A DNA stretch of 64,000 bases from Curtobacterium ammoniigenes NBRC 101786 (lineage in GTDB: Bacteria; Actinomycetota; Actinomycetes; Actinomycetales; Microbacteriaceae), in NCBI RefSeq assembly GCF_001571045.1, contig NZ_BCSV01000001.1, positions 62,001 through 126,000 of the forward strand, given 5' to 3'. Every line of letters starts with the position of its first letter. Position 1 is the first letter of the stretch. This document shows, in pieces, positions 34,326-43,186 of this stretch. The translations under genes were made by a program, and so were the position numbers. Under the pieces are notes generated by a model. It was not told the DNA's origin. It was given only the letters and a program-made list of their open reading frames with translations, and did not search any database.

Positions 34326-35912
34326 ATGGCCGACGGCTCCTTCTCCATCACCACGCCGATCTTCTACGTGAACGACGTCCCGCACATCGGGCACGCCTAC
34401 ACGGAGGTCGCGGCGGACATGATGGCGCGCTGGCATCGTCAGCGCGGGGACGACACCTGGCTGCTGACCGGCACGGACGAGCACGGGCAGAAGATCCTCC
34501 GGACTGCTTCTGCGAACGATGTGTCGCCGCAGGAGTGGGCGGATCGGCTGGTGCGCGACGCGTGGAAGCCGCTCCTCGAGACCGTCGACATCGCCAACGA
34601 CGACTTCATCCGCACCACCGACGAGCGGCATGTCGCCGGCGTCACCGCGTTCCTGCAGAAGCTGTACGACGACGGCTACATCTATGCCGGAGAGTTCGAG
34701 GGCTACTACTGCGTCGGGTGCGAGGAATACAAGCAGCCGAGCGACCTCGTTGCCGGCACCGGCCCCTACGAGGGGCAGCAGGTCTGCGCGATCCACTCGA
34801 TCCCGGTCGAGGTCCTGTCCGAGCGCAACTACTTCTTCCGGATGTCCGATTTCGAGCAACGGCTGCTCGACCTCTACGAGTCACGCCCGGACTTCATTCA
34901 ACCCGAGAGCGTCCGCAACGAGATCGTCCAGTTCGTCAAGCAAGGCCTTCGCGATCTCTCGATCTCGCGATCGAGCTTTGACTGGGGGATCCAGATCCCC
35001 TGGGACCCGAAGCACGTGCTCTACGTCTGGTTCGACGCGCTGCTCAACTACATCACCGCGCTCGGGTACGGCACCGCCGACGATGAAGCGTTCCGCCGGC
35101 TCTGGCCGAGCGTCCACATCGTCGGGAAAGACATCGCGCGCTTCCACGCCGTGATCTGGCCCGCGATGCTCATGGCTGCCGGGATCGACGTGCCCGAGCG
35201 GGTGTTCGGCCATGGCTGGTTGCTCGTCGGCGGCGAGAAGATGTCGAAGTCGAAGCTCACGGGCATCGCGCCGTCCGAGATCACCGACACGTTCGGCTCG
35301 GACGCCTTCCGCTACTACTTCCTGCGCGCCATCACGTTCGGCCAAGACGGCAACTTCTCGTGGGAGGACATCTCCGCGCGGTACCAGGCCGAACTCGCCA
35401 ACGGCTTCGGGAACCTGGCCTCGCGCGTCATCGCGATGATCGGACGCTATTTCAACGGGGTCGTACCGGAACGTGTTGCGCTCGAACCCGCCGACTCGGC
35501 GATCGATGCGCTCGCCGTGTCGGTGACCGAACGCGCCGACGCGGCGGTCCGAGCGTTCGCTCCGCACGATGCGATCGCGACGATCTGGGAGCTGGTCGAC
35601 GCGCTCAACGGGTACATCACGGACCAAGAGCCCTGGGCGCTCGCCAAGCAGGAGGGGCAGCGCGACCGCCTCGCGACCGTGCTGACAACCGCTCTGCGCG
35701 GCCTCGGGACCGTGAACGTCCTGCTGTCGCCGGTGATGCCGAAAGCCACAGCGAAACTCTGGGCGGCGATCGGTGACGGCGGTGGTGTGCACGAGCAGCG
35801 GATCGATCAGGCTCCCTCCTGGTCTGGTGCGGCGCAGGTCGTCCCGCTCGACGGCGGACTCTTCCCACGCATCGAGCAGGTCGAGGCCGCCGAGCAGCAG
35901 GTTCACGCGTGA
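34326..35912 (+). CDS. metG: Methionyl-tRNA synthetase
   Basis: This 528-residue class I enzyme charges tRNA-Met. The HIGH motif is PHIGHAYTE (His20-Ile-Gly-His23) and the KMSKS loop is EKMSKSKLTG (305-309). The connective-peptide region has CVGC and CAIH, half of the usual metal-binding set. There is no C-terminal EMAP-like domain, so the enzyme is a short form. The ATG at 34326 has AGGA 8 bases upstream. The stop overlaps the next start as GTGA. Confidence 0.96.
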   Translation: MADGSFSITTPIFYVNDVPHIGHAYTEVAADMMARWHRQRGDDTWLLTGTDEHGQKILRTASANDVSPQEWADRLVRDAWKPLLETVDIANDDFIRTTDERHVAGVTAFLQKLYDDGYIYAGEFEGYYCVGCEEYKQPSDLVAGTGPYEGQQVCAIHSIPVEVLSERNYFFRMSDFEQRLLDLYESRPDFIQPESVRNEIVQFVKQGLRDLSISRSSFDWGIQIPWDPKHVLYVWFDALLNYITALGYGTADDEAFRRLWPSVHIVGKDIARFHAVIWPAMLMAAGIDVPERVFGHGWLLVGGEKMSKSKLTGIAPSEITDTFGSDAFRYYFLRAITFGQDGNFSWEDISARYQAELANGFGNLASRVIAMIGRYFNGVVPERVALEPADSAIDALAVSVTERADAAVRAFAPHDAIATIWELVDALNGYITDQEPWALAKQEGQRDRLATVLTTALRGLGTVNVLLSPVMPKATAKLWAAIGDGGGVHEQRIDQAPSWSGAAQVVPLDGGLFPRIEQVEAAEQQVHA

Positions 35913-36847
35913 GCGACCCAAATGCCCCGGACGAGTCGCACGTTCGAGCCCGGCGCGACCAGGGCGGTCAGCGGCGCGATCTGACGTACCCGCCGCTGCC
36001 GCAAGCACTCGTCGTCCCGGTCTACGACAACCACACCCACATGGAGATCGCAGACGGGGTGGGCGACGGCGGCGACGGGCCGCTCGACTACCGGGAGCAC
36101 CTCGACCGCGCATCGAGCGTCGGCGTGCGGGGCGTGGTCCAGGTCGGTACCGACCTCGAGACCTCCCGCTGGTCGGCGGAGATCGCTGCTCGTGAGCCTC
36201 GCGTGCTCGCGGCCGTCGCGCTGCACCCGAACGAAGCGCCGGAGCTCGAGGAGCGCGGGTTGCTCGACGACCACCTCGCAGGGATCGCGGAACTCGCAGC
36301 CCTGCCGCGGGTGCGCGCCATCGGCGAGACCGGGCTCGACTACTTCCGAACCGAAGGGCCCGGTCGCGCCGCACAGATCCGCTCGTTCGAAGCGCATATC
36401 GCGATCGCAAAAACGCACGGTCTTGCGCTCACGATCCATGATCGAGACGCCCATGAGGACGTCATCGCCACGCTCGATCGCGTCGGCGCTCCCGAGAAGA
36501 CCGTCTTTCACTGCTTCTCCGGCGACGCCGATCTCGCCAGGCTCTGCGCCGAACGGGGCTGGTACATGTCGTTCGCCGGCACGGTCACGTTCAAGAACGC
36601 GCAAAGCCTCCGCGACGCGCTCGAGGTCGCGCCCCGGCACTTGATTCTGATCGAGACCGACGCCCCCTTCCTCACGCCGACGCCTTATCGCGGTCGCCCG
36701 AACGCGCCCTACCTGATCCCCCTGACCCTCCGGTCGATGGCGGAGACGATCGGCACCGACCCCTCCATGCTCGCCGCCCAGATCTCGTCGAACACGGAGC
36801 TCGTCTACGGCCGCTGGGACGCCGACCCCGTGACCGTCACCGAGTGA
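35909..36847 (+). CDS. TatD-family metal-dependent deoxyribonuclease
   Basis: This 312-residue hydrolase has the TatD metal-binding sequence: YDNHTHMEI near residue 40, IGETGLDYFRTEG near 138, IHDRDAHEDV near 175, FHCFSGD near 200 and IETDAPFLTP near 245. These give the expected HxH, Glu, His, His, Asp ligands for a two-metal TIM barrel. A polar N-terminal extension of about 38 residues precedes the core. The GTG at 35909 overlaps the metG stop, and its own stop overlaps rsmA (GTGA), so the genes are translationally coupled. Confidence 0.93.
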   Translation: MSDPNAPDESHVRARRDQGGQRRDLTYPPLPQALVVPVYDNHTHMEIADGVGDGGDGPLDYREHLDRASSVGVRGVVQVGTDLETSRWSAEIAAREPRVLAAVALHPNEAPELEERGLLDDHLAGIAELAALPRVRAIGETGLDYFRTEGPGRAAQIRSFEAHIAIAKTHGLALTIHDRDAHEDVIATLDRVGAPEKTVFHCFSGDADLARLCAERGWYMSFAGTVTFKNAQSLRDALEVAPRHLILIETDAPFLTPTPYRGRPNAPYLIPLTLRSMAETIGTDPSMLAAQISSNTELVYGRWDADPVTVTE

Positions 36848-37761
36848 CCGCGGACGGCATGGTCGACAGCACACCGTCCGCGAACGGTCCCGAAGCGGTT
36901 TCCCGGCTCCTCGGTCCGGCGGAAATCCGCGACCTTGCCGATCAGCTCGACGTCACGCCGACGAAGAAGCTCGGCCAGAACTTCGTGCACGACGCGAACA
37001 CGGTGCGCCGCATTGTCAGCCTCGCGGGCGTCCAAGCGGACAGCAGCGTCCTCGAAGTCGGCCCCGGCCTCGGCTCGCTGACGTTCGGCTTGACCGAAAC
37101 CGGCGCCGACGTGACCGCCGTCGAGATCGACCGCAGGCTCGCCGACCAGTTGCCGGCCACGGCCGCGGCCCTGCAGCCGAACGCGCGGCTCCGAGTCGTG
37201 CACATGGACGCACTCCGGCTGCAGCCCGACGACCTCCCCGTCGCACCGACGCATCTCGTCGCGAACCTGCCCTACAACGTGTCCGTGCCGGTCCTCCTGC
37301 ACCTTCTCGCGAGATTTCCGACGATCGCCCGCGCCCTCGTCATGGTGCAGGCCGAGGTCGGTCACCGGATCGCCGCGGCTCCCGGCTCCAAGGTGTACGG
37401 CGCACCGAGCGTGAAAGCCGCGTGGTACGGAGCGTGGCGCGTTGCCGGCCAGGTCAGTCGGCAGGTGTTCTGGCCTGTTCCCAACGTCGACAGCGTGCTG
37501 GTCGCATTCGAGCGCGGGACCGAACCGGGCGAGCCGGGGCTGCGAACCGCAATGTTCAGCCTGGTCGACGCCGCGTTCCAACAGCGACGCAAGATGCTGC
37601 GCCAGAGTCTTGCGGGCCTCCTGGGAGGCAGCGCGGCCGCAGCGTCGGTCCTCACGGAGGCTGGGATCGACCCGACCGCCCGCGGAGAGGCGCTCGACGT
37701 CCACGACTTCCTCCGAATCGCTCGAACGGCGCCCGCTCATACGTCGAACGCAACGGACTGA
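36844..37761 (+). CDS. rsmA: 16S rRNA (adenine1518/1519-N6) dimethyltransferase
   Basis: This 305-residue enzyme (KsgA) dimethylates two adjacent adenosines in the 3' terminal helix of 16S rRNA. KKLGQNFVHDANTVRRIV begins the conserved N-terminal region, SVLEVGPGLGSLTFGLTE is the SAM loop, and VANLPYNVSVPVLLHLL is the catalytic NLPYN motif. The C-terminal domain has FWPVPNVDSVLVAF. The GTG at 36844 overlaps the TatD-type stop. In many actinobacteria ispE follows directly; here two unrelated genes intervene. Confidence 0.96.
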   Translation: MTADGMVDSTPSANGPEAVSRLLGPAEIRDLADQLDVTPTKKLGQNFVHDANTVRRIVSLAGVQADSSVLEVGPGLGSLTFGLTETGADVTAVEIDRRLADQLPATAAALQPNARLRVVHMDALRLQPDDLPVAPTHLVANLPYNVSVPVLLHLLARFPTIARALVMVQAEVGHRIAAAPGSKVYGAPSVKAAWYGAWRVAGQVSRQVFWPVPNVDSVLVAFERGTEPGEPGLRTAMFSLVDAAFQQRRKMLRQSLAGLLGGSAAAASVLTEAGIDPTARGEALDVHDFLRIARTAPAHTSNATD

Positions 37762-37804
37762 CGCACGATTCGTCCGCGTCGGAGGCGCTGCCTAGGCTGA
37801 CGAC

Positions 37805-38839
37805 GTGACCGAACCCCGCGTCCACGTCATTCACGAGAATCCCGAGTGGTTTCCGCCACTCGCCGCTGCGTTCGCCGAAGAAGGCGTCCCCGTGGCCGAG
37901 ATCCTCCTCACCGACGGGGCGATCGACCTCGACGCCGAACCCGAGCCCGGCGTCTACTGGTCGCGCCTCTCCGCATCCAGCCACACCCGCGACCACGCAG
38001 ACGCGAAGGAATACGGGCGCGCGTTGCTCGGCTGGCTCGAGCGCGCAGGCCGCACCGTAGTCAACGGGAGCAGCGTGCTCGAGATCGAGGTCTCGAAGGT
38101 GCGGCAGCACGGACTGCTGCGCGCCGCGGGCTTCGACGTCCCTCGGACCGTCGCGGCCTTCGGACGGGCTGATCTCATCGCCGCCGCCGAACGATTCGTC
38201 GCCGCGACACCCGGCGCACCGTTCATCACCAAACACAACCAGGGCGGCAAAGGGCTCGGCGTTCGCCGCTTCGACGCCGTGGCCGAACTGCGCGAGTACG
38301 TCCAGAGCCCCGCGTTCGAAGCCCCGGTCGACGGGATCACGCTCATCCAGGAGCACCTGCGGTCCGCCGAGCCGTTCATCACCCGCGTCGAGTTCGTCGA
38401 CGCGGCATTCGTCTACGCGGTCCGGGTCGACACGAGTGGCGGAAGCTTCGAACTCTGCCCGGCCGACGCCTGCGCGGTGCCCGACGCGACAGCCCGCGAG
38501 CAAGGCGGTGCCTTTGCGCCCGCAGCGTGCGACGTCCCCCTGGCCGGGCCGGCCGCCTCACCGTTCACGCTCCGCGATGACATCCAGGCATCGACGCCGA
38601 TCGTGCAGCGACTCGAGCGGTTCCTCGCCGACGCTGGCATCCAGATCGCGGGCATCGAGTTCATGGAGACCGACGACGGCCGCACCGTCGTCTATGACAT
38701 CAACACCAACACGAACTACAACCCCGACGTCGAGTCCGTCAGCCCGGTCTCGGGACCGCGAACGATCGCGGCGTATCTCGGACGCGTCCTCGCCACCGCG
38801 ACGCCGGACTCGTCACCGCGGCAGACCGCTGACCGCTGA
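37805..38839 (+). CDS. ATP-grasp / RimK-like carboxylate-amine ligase family protein
   Basis: This 344-residue protein has an ATP-grasp pattern in its second half: FITKHNQGGKGLGVRRFD (nucleotide-binding glycine loop) near residue 138, ITLIQEHLRSAEPFITRVEFV near 178, and IAGIEFMETDDGRTVVYDIN near 280, ending with the metal-binding NTNTNYN. Such enzymes join a carboxylate to an amine or thiol using ATP. The N-terminal third (VHVIHENPEWFPPLAAAFAE) is a pre-ATP-grasp domain. The GTG at 37805 begins MTEPRVH. The next gene is a flavin-dependent monooxygenase 41 bases downstream. Its substrate is unknown. Confidence 0.8.
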   Translation: MTEPRVHVIHENPEWFPPLAAAFAEEGVPVAEILLTDGAIDLDAEPEPGVYWSRLSASSHTRDHADAKEYGRALLGWLERAGRTVVNGSSVLEIEVSKVRQHGLLRAAGFDVPRTVAAFGRADLIAAAERFVAATPGAPFITKHNQGGKGLGVRRFDAVAELREYVQSPAFEAPVDGITLIQEHLRSAEPFITRVEFVDAAFVYAVRVDTSGGSFELCPADACAVPDATAREQGGAFAPAACDVPLAGPAASPFTLRDDIQASTPIVQRLERFLADAGIQIAGIEFMETDDGRTVVYDINTNTNYNPDVESVSPVSGPRTIAAYLGRVLATATPDSSPRQTADR

Positions 38840-38844
38840 CCGCT
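38824..38844. repeat. Three tandem heptamers across the stop codon
   Basis: GACCGCT occurs three times without interruption at 38824-38844 and includes the TGA stop of the ATP-grasp gene. A change of one unit would shift the frame and extend the protein. Confidence 0.85.
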
Positions 38845-38880
38845 GACGGCAAACCCCGCGCCGACTACCCAAGGACCCTC

Positions 38881-39900
38881 GTGCGATTCGGATACTGGAC
38901 TCCGCTCTTCGGCGGATGGCTGCGCAACGTCGACGACGAGCAGATGGACGTCAGCTGGGACTATGTGCTGACGCTCGCCCGGCGCGCCGAGGCGCTCGGC
39001 TTCGACCTGACGCTGGTGCCCGAGCTCAACCTCAACGACATCAAGGGCACCGCCCACCCGAGTCTTGAGGCCTGGGCGCTCGCGGCGGCGCTCGCCGCGA
39101 CGACTGAGCGCCTCGAGATCATGGCGGCGATGCGGCCCGGCTACCACCTGCCCGCCGTCACGGCGAAGCAGGCAGCCACGATCGATGAGATCTCCGGCGG
39201 TCGATTCACCTTCAACGTTGTCAGCGCGTGGTGGGCGGAGGAGGCGCGGCAGTACGGAGGCATCTTTTCCGAGCACGACGACCGGTATCGCCGCACTGCG
39301 GAGTTCGTCGAGATCATGCAGGGCCTCTGGCGGCAGACGCCATTCTCCTTCCACGGCGAGTACTACGACATCGACAACGCGCACCTGGAACCGAAGCCGC
39401 GCGTCCTTCCGCGGATTTACGCGGGTGGCGAGTCCGAAGCCGGCAAGTCGAGCATCACGAACTACGCCGACGCATACGTGACGCACGGCGGTACGGTCCA
39501 TGAGCTTCGAGCGAAGATCGCTGAGATGCGCGAACGCCGCGACGCTGCAGGCAAGCCGCCGTTCGAGGCGTTCGGAATGGCGGCATACGTCATCGTCCGC
39601 GACATCGAGTCGGAGGCGCGGGCCGAGTTGGCGCGCATCACCGACGTGCAGCACGGGTCGGCCTACGAGTCGTATCAGGACTTCATCTCGAAGTCGCAGC
39701 TCGAGCGGGTGCCGAGCCTGGAGGACTACTCGGTGTCGAACCGGGGCCTCCGTCCGGGACTCGTCGGAACGCCGGAGCAGGTCGCGGAGCGAATTCGCGC
39801 GTTCGAAGCCGTGGGCGTTGACACGTTGCTCTTGCAGTGCTCGCCGCAACTGGAGGAGATGGAGCGGTTCGGCAGCCAGGTCATACCACTGCTGCGATGA
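38881..39900 (+). CDS. LLM-class flavin-dependent monooxygenase
   Basis: This 339-residue protein belongs to the bacterial luciferase-like family that uses FMNH2 and oxygen. It reads MRFGYWTPLFGGWLRNVDDE at the start, then SAWWAEEARQYGGIFSEHDD near residue 118 and RIYAGGESEAGKSSITNYAD near 180. These resemble SsuD-like alkanesulfonate and SfnG-type sulfone monooxygenases. The length is normal for the family. The GTG at 38881 is close behind the ATP-grasp gene, and the two probably form one unit. The true substrate is not clear. Confidence 0.88.
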   Translation: MRFGYWTPLFGGWLRNVDDEQMDVSWDYVLTLARRAEALGFDLTLVPELNLNDIKGTAHPSLEAWALAAALAATTERLEIMAAMRPGYHLPAVTAKQAATIDEISGGRFTFNVVSAWWAEEARQYGGIFSEHDDRYRRTAEFVEIMQGLWRQTPFSFHGEYYDIDNAHLEPKPRVLPRIYAGGESEAGKSSITNYADAYVTHGGTVHELRAKIAEMRERRDAAGKPPFEAFGMAAYVIVRDIESEARAELARITDVQHGSAYESYQDFISKSQLERVPSLEDYSVSNRGLRPGLVGTPEQVAERIRAFEAVGVDTLLLQCSPQLEEMERFGSQVIPLLR

Positions 39901-40030
39901 CGACGTGGATCGGCTGCCGCTGCCGACGAGCCGCGGCGGGATCAGTGCCTGAGCCGCGTAGCCGCCGTCGAAAGGACATCGTCGCTGCCGCGTTTCGCGG
40001 ACACCCCGACGGGTCGATAGGTTGGGTCGC

Positions 40031-40963
40031 ATGAGCCCGCACGCTGCCCGCCGAAGTGTGCGATCCCGCGCTCCAGGCAAGATCAACGTGTTCTTGGCCG
40101 TTGGAGCGCTGCAGGACGACGGCTATCACGAGGTTGCGACGGCGTACCAGGCGGTCTCGCTCTACGAGGACGTCACCGCTGTCGAGGCGGACGATTTCGC
40201 GGTTGAGATCACTGGTCCGATCGACACGACCGGTGTGCCGGTCGACGGATCGAATCTTGCACTGCGCGCGGCACGGGCGGTCGCCGAACGCAGCGGATAC
40301 CGCGGGGGCGTCCATCTGACCATCGAGAAGCGCGTGCCCGTTGCCGGCGGCATGGGCGGCGGTTCCGCCGACGCGGCAGCGACGCTCGTTGCCGTTGATG
40401 CGCTCTGGGGGACGGCGCTCGGGCGCGATGAGCTCCTCCGCATCGCTGCGGAACTCGGCGCCGACGTGCCGTTTGCGCTCGCCGGCGGCACCGCAGTCGG
40501 AACCGGGCGCGGTGACGAGCTCTCCGCGGCCCTCGCGAAGGGGGAGTTCCACTGGGTGCTCGCGCTCGCGGAGGACGGGTTGTCGACGCCCGCGGTGTAC
40601 CGCGCGTTGGATGAGCACCGTGATCGGCACCGCGCTGACATCGGTCCGGTGCGGGCAACGCCCGTCGTGGACGCGAATGTGTTGCAGGCGCTGCGTGCCG
40701 GCGATGCCGAGTTGCTCGCCGAGTCCCTGCACAACGACCTGCAGGCTCCCGCGATGCGGCTCGCGCCGAAGCTCGCGGCGACGCTTGAGGCGGGTGAAGA
40801 GGCAGGTGCGCTCGCGGGGCTCGTGTCCGGATCAGGGCCGACCGTGGCATTCCTCGTCGCCGATATCGATGCCGCGCTCGAGGTGCAGATCGCGCTGTCC
40901 GCGTCGGGCGTCCGGGTCGCTCGCGCGACCGGTCCCGTGCACGGAGCCCGCTTGTTGCACTGA
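40031..40963 (+). CDS. ispE: 4-diphosphocytidyl-2-C-methyl-D-erythritol kinase
   Basis: This 310-residue GHMP kinase phosphorylates 4-diphosphocytidyl-2-C-methylerythritol in the non-mevalonate isoprenoid pathway. The motif [12 protein letters not shown] near residue 18 and the glycine-rich phosphate loop [17 protein letters not shown] near residue 100 are diagnostic, and [10 protein letters not shown] near 270 is the third GHMP motif. The ATG at 40031 is preferred over the GTG at 40022, which would add three residues. It lies downstream of the ATP-grasp/LLM pair and upstream of the ABC-F gene. Confidence 0.95.
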   Translation: MSPHAARRSVRSRAPGKINVFLAVGALQDDGYHEVATAYQAVSLYEDVTAVEADDFAVEITGPIDTTGVPVDGSNLALRAARAVAERSGYRGGVHLTIEKRVPVAGGMGGGSADAAATLVAVDALWGTALGRDELLRIAAELGADVPFALAGGTAVGTGRGDELSAALAKGEFHWVLALAEDGLSTPAVYRALDEHRDRHRADIGPVRATPVVDANVLQALRAGDAELLAESLHNDLQAPAMRLAPKLAATLEAGEEAGALAGLVSGSGPTVAFLVADIDAALEVQIALSASGVRVARATGPVHGARLLH

Positions 40964-41055
40964 GCGCGGGCGTTGCGCTGAGCGCGCTACTGCGCTGCGG
41001 GCGTAGGGACGCGCTGCGTGCGCTTGATGCCCTGCGCTGCGGTGGCTGTTCGCCG

Positions 41056-41217
41056 TCAGTCGAGGGTGGCGGCGGGATCTTGGGAGAGGATTTCGCGTGC
41101 CCAGTCGACGCTGTCGCTGTCATGTCGCAGCGCGAGGTCGACCTGGGCTTGCTCGGCGTCGACCGCGTGCAGGCGGTCTGGTGGTCCTGCGGAGTGGCGC
41201 ATGCGTTCGTTCGACAC
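41056..41217 (-). CDS. Small hypothetical protein (53 residues)
   Basis: This small protein begins with GTG at 41217 (MSNERMRHSAGPPDRLHAVD) and has a very strong ribosome site, GGGAGG, 5 bases upstream. This supports it as a real gene despite its size, and a longer frame to 41394 overlaps the next gene without support. The product is acidic and hydrophilic, and its C-terminus reads DSVDWAREILSQDPAATLD. I recognise no family. Confidence 0.6.
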   Translation of the reverse strand: MSNERMRHSAGPPDRLHAVDAEQAQVDLALRHDSDSVDWAREILSQDPAATLD

Positions 41218-41314
41218 GACAGCCTCCCTGACGTCGCGAGTGCCGATCACCGGTGAGCGGTGACGGTCAGTCTGCTGCCGAGCGCTGTGGATCAGCAACA
41301 GGAATTCCGAATGT

Positions 41315-43036
41315 TCACCCTGTGGAGAGCCGACGGTACTCGACGACCTGCTCGTTGCCTGCGAACCATCGGCCAACGATCCCAAAGCCGTCATGGGTGA
41401 GCTCGTGGTCGGTTTGCGAGACGAGTGCGTCCCCGGATGCGCCGACGAACCATACGGTGCCGATCCGCTGGAGGCGGGACGGGAGGGTGGTCGCGAGCGA
41501 TCCGTTCTTCGCCCAGAGTTGCCCGCGTTCTGCGCCGGTGCTCACCGTGAGGAGGTCGCGGAGTCCGGTGAATGCGTGCGGGTACGCGACGGCCAGTGCA
41601 CTGCTGGTGGCGGAGGAGTGCCCGGCCAGTTGACCGTAGATTATGCCCTCGTTCGGATCGGGGTCGAGCCAGCGTTGGTGCTGAACGATCGCGGCTGCCG
41701 CTGCCCAGTCGGCGCCGTCTTTCGCGGTCGGAAGCCTGGCGAGCACTGTCGGGCCGATGCAGAGCACGAGGAGCGTGCCCAGAGTGACAGTGAAGGGCCT
41801 GCGGGCGATGACGCGGCGGAGACGGAGCAGCGGGGATCGGCCGGACGTCCGAACCAAGTCGGAACGGCCTGTTTCGGTGACCGTCCGCTCGCGTGCCGCG
41901 AGTTGGCGCAGGCCGAGCGCGATGAGTATTCCGACGAACGGCGCTGACAGCGTCGCGTACTTCGGCGTCCAGATGGCATGCCCCAGGGCGGTCGCAGTGA
42001 CGAGCGCGAGCACAGGCAGCGCGCTCGCGGTGATGAGCAAGGGTCCAGGTGCGATGCGTGGGTGCGTGGTCCGTTCGGGTTGCGCCGCGCACGCATCGGC
42101 GTTCTCGGGGGCGGTCGCCGCGTGTCGAGCCCGGAGGGCCGCTCGGCTCCCGAGCGCGAGCAGCGGCCAGGCGAGGACCGCGATTACTGTCCAATCGCCA
42201 AACCACGCCGTTTGGAAAACTTGGATCAGCGTTTGCGCTGAGAATCCAGGGATCCATCCGATCTGACCGGATTGTCGCAGTGCCGTGACGGCAATGGGCG
42301 ACGCGGCGGCGATGGCACAGCAGCTCGCCATGAACCAGGCCGCCAGAACACCGGCGTGCAGATCGTCGCGAACACGGCCCCTTCGCCGGGATGCCCATCG
42401 CTGCCAGACCAGGCCCGCGCCGTGGGCGAGCACGATCAGCCCGAGGAACAGATTCAGCGCGATGCTGAGCGCAGCGAGCAACGAGTACGCAGCCCACCAT
42501 CCGGCGGCAGGTGCGCCGCGCCTCCCGACCGCAGCGGTGAGGACCAGGGTCAGCGCGACAGCCAGCACCGTGATGAGCGCGTAGGGGCGGCCTTCGCCGG
42601 CAGCCCACTGCGTCCGCGGCAGCGCGACGAAGATGACGCCCGCCAGCAGGCCCAGCTCGCGGTCGCCGATTCGACGGCCCAGCGCCACGACAAGCGCGGC
42701 CGACACGGCCACTGCGAGAGCGCTCGGTAACCGCAACGTGAATGGGCTGTATCCGACGGCGGCGAACCAGATGTGCATGCCGGCGTAATACAGGCCGTGC
42801 ACCGCGTCCACGTGATGCAGTTCCGTCCAGAGCGCGCTCCAGGAGCGCGTGGCACTCGTGATCGTCGCGGCCTCGTCGTACCAGACCGAGGGGACCGTGA
42901 TGCCGACAAGCCCGATAACCAGCCCGAGCACCCCGATGACCAGCTCGGGAAGCGCACGCGTCAGCCGCTGCGTCGTCCCCGTGACGCGAGCGGACGCGCG
43001 GGGGAGCGCGATCGCTTCGGTCCGGGGGATGCTCAC
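41315..43036 (-). CDS. GT-C-fold mannosyltransferase-like membrane glycosyltransferase
   Basis: This 573-residue polytopic protein has about ten hydrophobic segments and, after helix 1, the acidic loop SVWYDEAATITSATR typical of GT39/ArnT-like enzymes that use a lipid-linked sugar donor. Later elements include LPRTQWAAGEGRPYALITVL. The C-terminal 100 residues are soluble and probably outside the cell. The GTG start at 43036 follows the family start pattern. The acceptor could be a protein or cell-wall polymer. It is divergent from the ABC-F gene. Confidence 0.82.
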   Translation of the reverse strand: MSIPRTEAIALPRASARVTGTTQRLTRALPELVIGVLGLVIGLVGITVPSVWYDEAATITSATRSWSALWTELHHVDAVHGLYYAGMHIWFAAVGYSPFTLRLPSALAVAVSAALVVALGRRIGDRELGLLAGVIFVALPRTQWAAGEGRPYALITVLAVALTLVLTAAVGRRGAPAAGWWAAYSLLAALSIALNLFLGLIVLAHGAGLVWQRWASRRRGRVRDDLHAGVLAAWFMASCCAIAAASPIAVTALRQSGQIGWIPGFSAQTLIQVFQTAWFGDWTVIAVLAWPLLALGSRAALRARHAATAPENADACAAQPERTTHPRIAPGPLLITASALPVLALVTATALGHAIWTPKYATLSAPFVGILIALGLRQLAARERTVTETGRSDLVRTSGRSPLLRLRRVIARRPFTVTLGTLLVLCIGPTVLARLPTAKDGADWAAAAAIVQHQRWLDPDPNEGIIYGQLAGHSSATSSALAVAYPHAFTGLRDLLTVSTGAERGQLWAKNGSLATTLPSRLQRIGTVWFVGASGDALVSQTDHELTHDGFGIVGRWFAGNEQVVEYRRLSTG

Positions 43037-43186
43037 GCCGTGACGCTATCCAGGCAAGACGAGCGCTCGGGGTGCCGCGACGATGGCTGTGCTGAGATTC
43101 TCCACACTCGCCTGCTGTGCAGACAGCCGTCCACAATCGGTCGGAAGGCGTCGCTCGCCCCGCGCGGTCCCGCCTACGCTGGTCGG

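Noticed and set aside
40955..41045. GCGCTG-rich segment after ispE as a copy of the hrpA-associated repeat
   Set aside because: Only short GCGCTGCG pieces match. The 28-bp arrangement is absent.
42773..43186. N-terminal extension of the ABC-F frame
   Set aside because: It is antisense to the GT-C glycosyltransferase gene. The first cassette starts at MAHLLGAENL.
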